Source: Phallusia mammillata
Lineage: Eukaryota > Chordata > Ascidiacea > Phlebobranchia > Ascidiidae
DNA length: 64,000 bases
Assembly (NCBI GenBank): GCA_003260075.1
Contig: QLIY01000480.1
Location: 1-64,000 of the forward strand
Direction: 5' to 3'
Positions 35,301 to 47,400 of the stretch are shown piece by piece. The notes below the pieces were generated by a model. It was not told where the DNA came from and did no database searches. It saw only the letters and a program-made list of their open reading frames with translations. A program made the position numbers and the translations under genes. Position 1 is the stretch's first letter, and every line of letters starts with the position of its first letter.

Positions 35301-37544
35301 TTAGGTAACAAATGTAAAAAAAATGTTTACGTTTTTTCGCTTCTAGTAGCGATTCGCCAGCAAATCAGCCAAAAACGAAGCGAAATAAACATGCCATGAT
35401 ACTATTAAATATATATATTGTTTTACTTTAGGTAACAAATGTAACAAAATGTTTAATTTGCAAAACAACCATAATCGTTTTTACGCTATTTACAAGCTTA
35501 AACAGAAAAGCACACCATTTACATATTCAAATATATATAGGCAATGACCAAGCGTGCATCATAGGTTTTTGTATTCCAAACCATTGTTAAAATCGAAACT
35601 ACATACTGGTTATGTGAATATAACCAACTTACAAATGGCTTGGACAATCATTGTGTCAACTTTGTCTGGTGAAAACTTTAGCTTATACCGAGACAAGCTG
35701 TGTGCCAGACCCAATGCCATTGCAGTCATGTCTCGAGCAGGTAGACCTGAACATAACAAATATTATACATTAGTAGAAAGGAAAAAAAAACGCCAGTTTA
35801 ACTTACCTGTTATCAAGCTGTCAACATGAGCACGAATTCCTCTCATAACCTCCTGAACAGCTGGACTATATATGCATGGTAGGTTCACCTTTTCCTACAG
35901 ACATACAACATTTCTTAGCCAACTCTTTTTGTGTACAATACAGTGCTGATATGATGGTAGGTTTACCTTGATGGCCTGTCCAAGTTTTGCATCAGCAACA
36001 GCAAGGTTTTCATGGGCATCTTTTGCAACAATCTTTTTGAGAATCTTCTTTAATGGTTTGCATAATTTGCCTTCAACTGCTGCAGTTGTGGCTGCAAGAT
36101 GAGATATGAATTTTTACAAAAAACAGAAGTCAAGTACAGGAGGGCAGAACAGCCACAACAGCAGTGTAAATCACTAACATTTCATTCGTCACATTTACTT
36201 GCTTCGGCAATAGTAAGCAATTTTTTGTTTAAATTCAAAGGCAAAACAATTTGGAAACAATAATTTATTTGACATTTCAAAGAGCCATATGTATAGCAGT
36301 TGTGCTCCAGTCTGCAGAATATGGCAGTTCCTGACAAGATCTCGGGAGTACGGAACCGCTATGTCCCACATGTGCATAACCTCCAAGTGCGCAAACAAGA
36401 CCAATTTTACCGGGTACAATGCATGGGTTAAACAGGATCGCACAGTAATTTGTGCTATTATAACAAATGGTGTTGTGTGCAGCTGCCATATTCAGCAGAC
36501 TGGGATGTGATAACTGTTTACCACTCAGCCATTTTCATGACTTTGCATTAGGGTTCCTCTATTTCTCGACTTTTACGTTTCTCGAGAAACGAGAAATTAA
36601 AAATCCATTTCTCGAGAATCTCGAAATTTTTATTTAAGCCGATTTTGTAACAAAAACAAAGAAATTTCCGATTGTATGTTTTTTCGCTTCTAGTAGCGAT
36701 CGCAAGTAACGATTTGCCAGCAAATCAGCCAAAAACGAAGCGACTGTTGTAGATGTTACGCAACCAGGCGTGACTTCTGCCTGGTAAAGGTGAAAGTTTA
36801 GCGGCAACGCACGTTAAAAATCGCTGTTTCGGAAGCAAAATAAAAAAGTTATGTGCTCAGTCCGCTCTAAAGGCGAGTTGAAACGAAAAATACATGTAAT
36901 AAGAGGTGTCACATTTACTTTTTGTTTAAGATACGTGACATAATTTTTCTTGAGAAATTTTTATTAATTTCTCGAGAATCGAGACTCGTTTTTTTCGAAA
37001 TTTCTCGAGAAGGAACTCTACTTTGCATAGATACACACATTTTTGGTCATCTGATGCTTTTTGTATAAGGTTAAACAGCAGAATAAATTTATCAGCAACA
37101 AAATGTCATTTATCTTTACCTGCTAATGCTTCTGTGGTGTCTTCAAACTTTTTGAAGTGTTTTAATTTCAACCTGTAAACAGAACAAGTTATAAATGCAT
37201 ACCTCATTAAAATACACTTAAAAAAACTTGTAGGTAACATTAACACAGGTAAAATAACCAACAGCAGGGTCGTAGCCAATTGAATTATCATTTGGTTCGG
37301 AATATCATGTTTAAATACAGATATTGTTTGGCAACCTTGACCCAAACTTACAAGTTTGATGCACCCTCGGCAGTGCTAAAATGTTCTTGTATTTTGTCTG
37401 CAACTTCTAACTTTGATTCGTCAAGAACCTGGAAATGTAACAGAGTGCCAATGATAAAAACTAACAAACTTTTTGGGCAAAAAAAACGGAAAAACAAACC
37501 TTGAAAATGGCAAACCCCGAAGGGGACTCGAACAAAACCAGCAT
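32372..37544 (-). CDS. NOP58: Nucleolar protein NOP58, box C/D snoRNP core (16 exons)
   Basis: Core protein of box C/D snoRNPs, which guide ribose methylation of rRNA in the nucleolus. Exons: 37500-37544, 37352-37428, 37120-37172, 35967-36091, 35807-35894, 35633-35746, 34990-35189, 34726-34806, 34528-34654, 34298-34455, 33667-33867, 33442-33547, 32810-32931, 32674-32736, 32573-32611 and 32372-32422, all in phase, 549 residues (human 529). The N-terminus is [15 protein letters not shown]. The coiled-coil contains [20 protein letters not shown]. The Nop RNA-binding domain reads [20 protein letters not shown], then [20 protein letters not shown]. The C-terminal tail has three lysine runs, as in the family. 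No box C/D snoRNA was found in the introns by eye. Identity is secure. Confidence 0.96.
33099..33299. mobile_element. Partial copy of the Mutator-like MITE family
   Basis: CCCATTTAAAACAATATATC and GCGTCACCTATG...AAAATGTGGGTCTG match the 28406 copy. The left end is missing. In a NOP58 intron. Confidence 0.55.
35268..35455. repeat. 65-bp direct repeat flanking a small foldback
   Basis: AATAAACATGCC...TTAGGTAACAAATGTAA occurs on both sides of a segment reading CGCTTCTAGTAGCGATTCG...AAAACGAAGCG. That inner segment recurs inside the MITE at 36549-37020. In a NOP58 intron. Confidence 0.6.
36307..36503. mobile_element. ~197-bp inverted-repeat MITE, possibly hAT
   Basis: Ends CCAGTCTGCAGAATATGGCAG-like and its complement (GCTGCCATATTCAGCAGACTGG) are inverted repeats of about 21 bases with few mismatches. 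Flanks GTTGTGCT and GATGTGAT agree at six of eight positions. In NOP58 intron three. Confidence 0.55.
36549..37020. mobile_element. 472-bp MITE with 8-bp target duplication (TAGGGTTCC ends)
   Basis: Starts TAGGGTTCCTCTATTTCTCG and ends TTTCTCGAGAAGGAACTCTA, with CTTTGCAT duplicated exactly at 36541-36548 and 37021-37028. Inside are repeated TTTCTCGAGAA blocks. The duplication length points to hAT; the end sequence is a different type from the CAGTGG elements. In NOP58 intron three. Confidence 0.85.
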
Positions 37545-38469
37545 AATTACTCGGTTCCCAAGTATCTGTCTAGATAAAGAACTCCTAATGAAAATCTAAA
37601 GATTAACTACAAAGTAAATTTGCAGCAAATTTAGTTCAGAAAGCAATAACTAGTTAAATTTCGCATCAACAATCTATTACCAACACGTGCGCGATTGCCG
37701 CAATGCATGCGTTCACAACGGTTGGCGTCAAAGTCCATGATTTCTATTAACACCTTTTTCCGAAACGTAAATCATAGCTGTTTCTTTTATTCGAAACTTT
37801 GTTACGCCTTTTTTTCGAAGCAAATTTACCAGTTTACAATTCATACCCACGAATTTAAGTGTTACCTTTATTGCGTATCGTTTTCCTTAACATTCCTAAA
37901 AAATACTTTATGTTATTAACCCAGCATGAAATGTAATCAAAAAATCATAGGCGACAATCAAACCTTTAGAAACTAATAAGGTTCTTGTAAAAACAAAGAC
38001 TGTGGTCCTACAAAAAACCTTTGCCACAGCTGACAAGAAAACGATGTATATTGACACAAAAACAAAACAACTAGACAATACAGGTTTGCGTAGATCGCAC
38101 AATATACAAGAGAACAGTGGAAAAATAAACAATCTCATGAACTAATCAAACGCACAGTTGTAAAAGCACCAGTGCAAGCGCAAAAATACAGAAGATATAT
38201 GAAAACCAGTGAGATAGGACTATTTGTGGATTAAGATTTAAACTAGGTAATGAATAGAACCAGAAGTTATTTGAAGCAAAAATGAAAAAATAGGATTTGC
38301 AATTTCAGATTTTAAACAAACTCCGAGAAAAACAAACTTGCAACAGAAAATGTGAAGACACATATGTTAAAATGAGCACCAAGAACCAAGGTATCAAAAA
38401 TATATCTTAACCAAATAAACCTACAGGCTTGAAGTATGTATTGCACCTAACAACTTTGTTTTATGTTTG
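37545..38469. other. Intergenic stretch between BBS9 3' end and NOP58 5' end
   Basis: AT-rich, with no recognised coding region. It should contain the NOP58 promoter just above 37544 and the BBS9 3' UTR. Open frames 37695-37919 and 37908-38138 have no support. Confidence 0.5.
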
Positions 38470-41400
38470 TTAGGAGAATATGTCTGTGTCCTCATAATAC
38501 AGCGGTGACTCGATGTCATCTGTGATAGCAGAGGGAGGAAGCCTTACATCCAACGGTGTTTCATATTGCAAGTGGTCTCCATTGTACAGGGGTAAATCTA
38601 AATGGATATTTTCTGAGTGTTTAACTGGTGCAAAAAAATGTTAAGAAAACATTTGAATATCTAAATAAGGCTTTCTTACCCCGGACGGTACCTTCCACCT
38701 CAAAAATTAGGTGGAGGCATGTTTTTTATAAAAAAATTGGAAGTCATAGTTCCTTTTAAGCAAAAATATTATAAAGGTCAGTCAAAACTTTTGTTGTGTC
38801 AAACTGTCCTAAAAAAAATCCGAAAATGCTAGTATTTTGGAAAAACAAAAATTTCTAATTTATTATGCTTGATTTTTTCATTACCAAAATTCGGTTCAAG
38901 AAAACCATAATATTGTATTGCCAAAAACAGGGTGTTTGGCAAAAACGCTTCGGCCCATCTAAACTTTCTCTAATATTAAAATAAGTAGTAGATTAGTGAC
39001 TTAAATAATGCATCAGTAAATGTGTTGGTAATCCATCCAGTATTAGCTAAACAATGAAAAACATAGTTCAATGTCAACAACTTTGGTGAGCTACACCAGT
39101 GCTCTTCAACCTTTTTGGGTTTGGTGAACCCTAAAAGTTGTTGTGACAAACTCGTGCACCCTGTTTACTTAAAAGATATCCTGTGGTAAAACGCAATATG
39201 AAAAATAATTTTGCATATCATCATATCCAACACTGTCAGTGCGGTTGACATAAATTAACGTCAATCCGCACTCAGAACAAAACGTCTTTTGACGTAGATA
39301 TACATCAACTGCACTGAAAGTGTTAGACATCAACATTTTTAAAAAATACAGAGGTTCATTTATACATCAGTTGAACCCTAGATCTTTTTTCTAATGTCCT
39401 GAAAGTCAAATATTAATGGTTCATTAAAAGTTTGTGATGCACCCTTGTATACCTTTTTGTATTGGTGCACCCCATGTATATTTTGGTGAACCATAGGGTG
39501 TACCGTGCACACTGGTTGAAGAGCACTGAGCTACACTACAAAAAATAGTTTTTTTTTTCTTTACCTTCATCTTCTTCATCCAAATTTCCATTTGGAATTG
39601 TGGAGTAATTGGGTGATTCTAAACAGTCCACTACAAGTTAACATTCAATGAATAAATAAGTTTTTATAAAACTCAGGACATGCCCTACCTTTTTTTCCAT
39701 GCTTATAGACCAGGTCGTCCGGGGGAAGCATTCCATCAAGACTAATAAAATAAATAAGAACAACAATTTAAGTGTTTTAAACATTTTTGGGACTGTAAAA
39801 GTAATCAGTGGATGAATTGGGCTGAAATTTTACACAGTGTACAACAAATATCTTTAATAAACTTGAATTATAGTACACCAGGCCAGTGGTTCTCAAACTT
39901 TTTTTTGTTGCGATGCCTCTAGAAAATTGAAACGGAACTATTCTGTGACGCCCTTGGAAATTTGAAACGATGCACCAGGGCATCGGACGCACAGTTTGAG
40001 AACTACTGCACCAGGCCCATTAAAGGCTTTGTACAAAACCAAGTTGGCCTCCCAAACATCCCCATATGAAGGCATAGGCTAGAAAAATGTACCCTGCAGT
40101 GGGATTTAAACCCACAACAGAAGTCTTCCCGGGACTTGCGCTTTACCAGCTGAGCTACTGAGCTTCGGTGGTGAAACTGCTAAAAGTTCAATCACAAGCA
40201 CAGTTGCCTGCCTTGTATGCTGCACATGTCAGCTTCAGAGTAGGGAAAACCCCAGTTCGATCATTGATCAGCTAAGGTGAACATACACACATATTGGGAT
40301 CGGCCATAAAGCATTCATGCAAACCAGCATCCACAGCATACTGATGCATCAATCATAGTATGTCAGGTCCATTGAAGGCATTATACTGAATCAACCTGGT
40401 TTTCCAAGCTTTCCCAAAAGGCAAAACATGCCTTCAATGGACCCGGCGCCTTATGATTTGTTAATGAGCATGCCATGATTGCTGGTCTGCATTAACACTT
40501 TAAGGCTGATCCCACTACATGTGCTGCATGCTCACCATAGCAAAACTTGAGTTAGGTTGAACAACTCTTGCGTTTACAAACAAAATATGTACTCCCTTAA
40601 TGAAAGGGGTCCCTGTGGCAGAACAACCAAAAACAAAATGTAGTTCAACGTACTTCGCATAAGGATTTTCTTTTGAATCTATTTCATTTGTGAAGGAATC
40701 ATCAAAAAAGGTGTTCACATCATTTGTCTTCTTCGAATGAACTGCAAATATATTGTTTCAAGTGTATTGCAAATGTAAAAACATGCTGAAACAGTTTTCA
40801 CAACTTACCCTGTTTCGGTTTTTCAATGTACTTTGGTTTCGTTGACTTCTTTGTGGGGGGGGGGTTTTTTATCACTCACCCTGTTTCGGTTTTTCAATGT
40901 ACTTTGGTTTCGTTGACTTCTTTGTGTTAGATGAAGGCAAATGTGCACCTTTTGCCAGTTTGTCCATTAGAATCATCAAGTGTTTCTTTAACTAAGAAAC
41001 AAATGAAGAAGCTTTATGAAGTAGTGTGCAACCATTTAGGCTAAATACTACCATTTTAGATGTCAAAAAATTTGGTTAATCATATAGAGATAGTAAATCC
41101 TAATCATGGCCATTTGTCAAGAAGACAGTCCGGTTAATCACAGTAAGCGATTATTTGCATAAAAAGCTTTGTAAATCAGTTTTGTGATAAACCAGATATG
41201 CCTGCAATTGGTGATGGGCTGTAATGTGCACAAAAAATTGCCCAAAAAGCGAGAATTCGGTTTAGGTGCTCATTTTAGGACCTTTGTTAAACTGGTACAA
41301 AAGATCTTAATAGAGGGATCTTAAAACTCTGTCTTAAATGCTATATTAAAAGATCTCTATATTAAAAGATGTCTCAAAAGATCTTAAAACTCTGTCTTAA

Positions 41401-44400
41401 ATGCTATATTAGCTAGCTGCTGAAGTTGAAATTATAATGCAGTAAAAGTTGGTTAAACTTAATTCAGTTAATCCGGATCTTTGCCTAATTCGGAAAAAAC
41501 TTGAGGTACAAATGACTAGTAATGTGGTAAGCGTAAGACTTGCACTAATCCACATGAGTTGATCCCAATGTTTACCTAATCTGGGCAAATTTTTTGATCC
41601 AATTTAACCAAGGTTTACTGTAAATACATTTTGCCCCAACTTCATCATCACTCCCTTATTCAAATAGAATTTTTTATTGAAATTTGAAACAGATTTTTGT
41701 TGGTTCATTTACTGTAAAAAATGTAGTAGTGGTTTACACAAACAACAGTACAAATGCGAGAAGACACTAAAACAATATTTACCTTCGCTGTATCAAGTGG
41801 AAACTCGACGCTATGTTGTGCAGAAGTGACATTAGGATCTCTTCCTGATTTGGAAGACATGGAGGTTCGGAGAAGAGAAGTAATCCCTATGTCCACCATC
41901 TCTTCCCAACCCTACAAGTAATCAATAAAATGTACAAAAGCAATCTTTCCTCTAAGACTGTGTGTACTAAAAACTTTTGAAGGTGTTAATTGGGTTTTAG
42001 AGAAACCAGCAAGCTTGTGAACAGACTGCTAATAGGGAAAGTATTTTTTCACGGACAATATTAATTCTTCCATTTTTAAATATTGTTTGGTTATTTATTC
42101 CAGAAAAGTTTTAGGAAGGAGCTATCCTTTTGTCCTTGCTACTCGAAAAGCTAGAATAAAAAATGGTCTTTTACAGTTGCAACTGTCCACGGTTGTGGGG
42201 CCTGTGGGTCAGATCATTCTGGGGTCATACTTTGGGAGGATCAACTTTTGATAACTAACTAACACGTGCGTAAATTTGAATACGTTAGAAGCACTATTTC
42301 TTGACCAAACACATGAAACAAAACCAGCATGAGACAAAAATCGATAAAGGGGGACCTATAATTACCATATTGTTTTTGTTGTATGTTTGGTTAACACACA
42401 AAACAGCTGACAAAGTTTCGGCTTCACCCTCTGAGAGTTCGCGCCACAATGTACACAACAGTACAATAAGTCTTGTTGCTGAACTTAAACTACAGGAACA
42501 CATTTTCAAAGCTTCTTCATTTTCTGTCAAAGCATCAGCGACTGCTAAAATCTGTAACAAAGAATAGAACCCAAAATTACCACTTAAAAAATTGAAGAGC
42601 TTTAACATAGTCAAATTAAAGCAAAATCTTGTCCTTTATTTTATTTCTTACATTACAAAAAAGTTAATTGCGAAATGGAAACTTAAGACATGTCTGTGTG
42701 TACCTTAAAATATATTTTTTTAAAGAAACAATCAGTAAAATTAGGTGGTATTAAACACTGCATAATATTGCATACAAACCACATAATACTGCTAAAAGTG
42801 TATCTGAGACCAAATTATATCTGTTTTTATAAACCTTCACTCCAACCCAAACACCCCATGTCAGCACTTTCATATGTCCTCAAATTATAAGTTTGCGTTA
42901 GGTATTTCTGTTTATTAAATGTGCATTACCATGGGGTAACATGTAGTATCATATAGTGTGATCAATTGCAATTAAACTTTAGAAAATGGTGTAATTGGAA
43001 AGACAATTCAACATTTTTGGGGATAACCTAGTTCACCTGTGTGTGGGTTCCCTCTAACAACGTATCGAGACAGTTTAAAGGTGCTGGGGTTTTGTCTTTA
43101 AATCTTGACAGGAGTCGTCGCTGAATTGCTCGGAATTGTAAAGCTCGCTGCTCGAGAACAAGACGAATTTCTTCTCTCGTGACACGAAGCTGCAATATTT
43201 AAAATTTTTCATTTTAGAATATTTTCTTTTAAGTAAGTATTCTTACATAAATTCACAGTCATACCTGATAGTGAAGGTCGATTAAATGTGCATATTCCTC
43301 TAGACTAGGTTGATCTTGTACAGTTAAGTGAATGTCAGGTCTTAATGCTCTCAGTCGATCAACAAGTTCATTTGTAATCAACCATAGACCATCATAAGTA
43401 TCACACTGTACTCTGTATCGATCTGTAGTAACATTACAAAATAGAGTGTTATTCGAATTGTATCATTATTGGGTAGTTATTGATCTGAATTAAGGTAGTT
43501 TCTATCAAGAGTCCATATGAAACACATGTTGTCCGAACCATTGTTATTCAATTAAGCAGGGGTCGGCAATCCCTGGCATGCATGCCAACCTTAGCACGCG
43601 AGGTGATTTTTCATGGCATGCCAGCTGATTTGCGTGTTTGTATTAAAATAGTAATTTGCCTTGTTACACTGCTTGTTTACAGTTTTTTATCATGCCAATC
43701 TTAAAATCCAGCCTTACATGCACAAACAGCTCTGCCTTTTCGTTATTTGATATCAGCTGGCACGAACTATTATTGTTTAAAAAAATGTTGGCACACGAAG
43801 TCATTACCACATGGAAATAACAAGTAAATTGGCACATGCCGCTTAAAAGGTTGCCGACCCCTGCAATAGAGCCTCACTTGGCCAATCAAATTCAGATTAA
43901 GCTCTGCAGTTTGTAAAAATCAGACAATTTATGTGTTTTTCCTATACCCGCTTTATTATTTTTGACACTAAATGGCATTCATGATGCCAATAGATGCTCT
44001 ATCGTGCAACAATGGGTTTACTGCATATAGCAGTAGTAGCAGTAGCATTATACTGTGGTAAATATGTACTGAATCTAGTATTGTTGCTTACTTGAGGTTT
44101 TAGAAGTTAGAATTGTTGCTTTTGGTCCACTGTAGTATTCAAAACCTATGCAATGAGGTCCACTGGTTTCACAACAAAAATCTGAAAAACGAACACACCA
44201 ATAATCCCACCACAAAAATCAAATTGTAAACCATATATTCTGTAACTGTACATGTATCAAGAAAATTCAGCATAAAAACCACTAAATCGGTCACTGTATT
44301 TTATTTGTTTCACAAAAAACAAATGCATTTCGCTTTTATAAGCATCATGAGTGTCTGAAAACAACATTAAAAATAGTTTAATCATAAACATTACTGCCAA

Positions 44401-47400
44401 GGTAGTGGTGTATATAGAATACATCGTGTAGACGTTTGTACTGATGATGACAACAGAGATTGTCGAACTGTCTGAACGATGTATGCTATATACACCAGTA
44501 CCTTGGCAGTAATGTTTGTNTTGGCAGTAATGTTTATGATTAAACTACTTTTCAAGTCCGTGCATAGTGTTCCTAAATATTAAAAATGAATCTGATTTTA
44601 ATGACCCTGAATCGTCGCAATTGCTTTACTTGAAAGGAGATTTCATTAACAAGAAAAGATTTACCACTGCACGTGTACATTATGTTTTTCAAATCTGCCA
44701 CGGTTATTTGAAGGTTGTGTTCGTAACTCTTTTCTATTATCTGAAGTCTGAACCAGTTCTTATCTTTGGAATGTATTTCCAACCAGTTAAACAGTTACTA
44801 GTTAAACAAATGGCAAATGCTATGTAAACAACACACTTTGATTTTTCATACCTGCAAATATCTCCATCAAGTTTACACAAGCCATGTTGCTCTCTAGTGT
44901 CACACGGTGGTCCAACTTCTTCACAGGGGCCGCATTTTTGGCAACCAACAGTAAGGGAAGCTTTATAGTCGCCATAGCAACTTTAGGAATACCTGAAAGA
45001 GAATATAATGTGTTTAATACTTATGCTTCTAAGACTAAGTAGTTCATCCAGTTCATACTACCTGTGGTTTGTTGATAGTGCACTGTGACATCTTGAGATA
45101 GATAGGAAGGAACGAAGTCTTGACGAAGGTAGAACGCTGGTCGAATTGATGGTGGGTGCTCACTTTCAGCTAAATGAGTATAAAAGGAAAAAAAATTGAC
45201 ATGAGTTTAAGCAGCATTAAGTTGTAGGCATTGTGTTGCGAAAATGTATACAAAATAAAAGGCAGCCATTTTTGTAAAAAGATACTGACTTGGGAATTTG
45301 ATAACATTTACAGCATTTTTTGAAAACCAAAAAAAATGGTGAAAATAACGGCACAAATAGACGTAAAAAGCGACATACTTTATTGTTCAAACGTTTCGGC
45401 AAATGCAAAAAAAATGGTTTCAAAAATTAAGTTGGTTTTATATATTTAACTGATTCCTTGTTAAAAGAGCAAATCCAAATTTTGTAATGTTTTCGATTTG
45501 TTAAAAATAAATATCACAAAATTAAAAACATGTGCTCCTCTCAAAGTGCAAATTTTAACATAAACATTCTGCAGTGAGCCAACTATGTCAAATAGGAATA
45601 AATTTACACTTAAAAAAGTTGTGTAGGTTAGACCCCCTTGACAAAGTATTACTAAATGTGTTAAGTGATCTCATAAAGTCGATTATTACCTCATACTGTT
45701 CAGACAATAGCCACTTACTGAGCTCTTGAAGTGAAAGTTGTTGAAGTGTGCAGTGGATAGCTGGGTTGCTTTCAATAGACAACTGAACATTGGTTACTCG
45801 ACGATTCACTTTCAACAAAACCTGCAATGCCAACAGATATGTGCTAAATATACTAATAAATCAGCCCAGATTTTGTGCATTACAAAACAATGACATTGAT
45901 CATCCATGTACTAGTTGTGCATAGTTGTGCTTCCTTAATTGGGTGTCATTAGAAATATTTAGGGAAACACTATTACAATTTAATATACCTTTTGCAAACT
46001 TTCATCAGATAAATGTCAAAACCGACAAAAACACATATAGAAAACTTTGAAACAGGAATACATAAATAGGTCAGAAGCACAAGCCAGAGATATAAGCCTT
46101 TCACAGTTTAATTGTACATAAAAGTGCATGAGATTTCTAAAATTATACTAGAAACGTAGAAAGGAAGCTTTTCTTCATGTAAAAATATGAGTGAATCCAA
46201 CCAAAAGTCAAAAAATGGTTTAAATACTTTAAAATGGATTAACCTGTAACCACGAAACTCCTGGATTATGAATTTTAGTAACATCAATCATTTTTTAAAT
46301 TCAAAAAAATCATGTTTTGGTGGCCTATGGGTAAACCGCTGGGTCATTACAACCTAAACTATGAGAGGATCAACATTGAATAACTAACTAACATGTGTGT
46401 AAATTTGAAGCACCCTTTCTTGATCAAATGCATGAAACAAACCAGCGAAAAAAGAAGTGCAGTTAATTACACTTAAGCAGAGAAAAAGCTCAGCTTTTAT
46501 GCTACAAAGACCTATGGATTATAATAAGCTTAAGTTAAACAGCAATTATACCTGAACAGAAATTGATGGAATTTCTGGCCCTGAATATTTTGAAGCTGCC
46601 TGTAACGACAAAAAATTATATTAAAAAACTGAAAGTTAGCACTGTAATATGAAACCTACTGATTTTTTGTCAAGTATTTTAGGAACTTCTACAGAAACTT
46701 TTAAGTCCTCTGTTTCCTTTTTTGATATTATCACATCACCTGTAAGCATAAAAATATGGAAAATTATAATAATAAATTAAAGAAAATTTCAGACATTTGT
46801 AGAATTCAAATCTTAGTATTGCCAACAACCAAAAATGGTAAAAAGTTGACCTTGAGTAGACTGCACTTTTGCAATAACAGTATTAAGTTTGTTTAATCTT
46901 TCGTCAAGTGTGCCAATATCAATTTCACGCTGTTTAGATCTTGGTAGACTGAATATTGTTGGTGCTGTGCCAAGAAAACAACATGATACTTGGCAGGACT
47001 CAGTCAAAAGGACAAGTAGACCATTGGTGTCTCTGCCGAATGTAAATAAATGATTGGAGAATTTTAAACTAGTAATTTTGAAGTTTGAAAAATTTACTTT
47101 AAGTTTTTCACAAAAACAATACAGAACATTCTTGAAAAAAAATGTGAATAAAAAGTGATTAAGTCACTTTCCTAATGGGGTTTCCGTTAGTGGCAGTAAT
47201 ATTTTGCATTTTAAAATACCATTCTTCAATATTCCGGTGAACAACCTTACTTACTTAACATAGAAAACTTATTTATTTGTTACACCATAAACATAACTAT
47301 TCCTTTGACAATGTGTGCTTTAATCTAATTTTAGTTAAGTGTTGTGTTAATCCTGAAAAACCGACACATTTTTTTTAATGCTTTAAAATTTAAACTGAAA

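Noticed and set aside
32372..37544. Intronic box C/D snoRNAs, as in vertebrate NOP58
   Set aside because: A TGATGATGA-like C box occurs on the minus strand near 34215, but no D box or terminal stem was found at suitable distance. A covariance-model search would decide.
40095..40165. tRNA gene on the minus strand
   Set aside because: A and B boxes are clear, but the stems do not pair well by eye and the sequence belongs to a dispersed SINE family.
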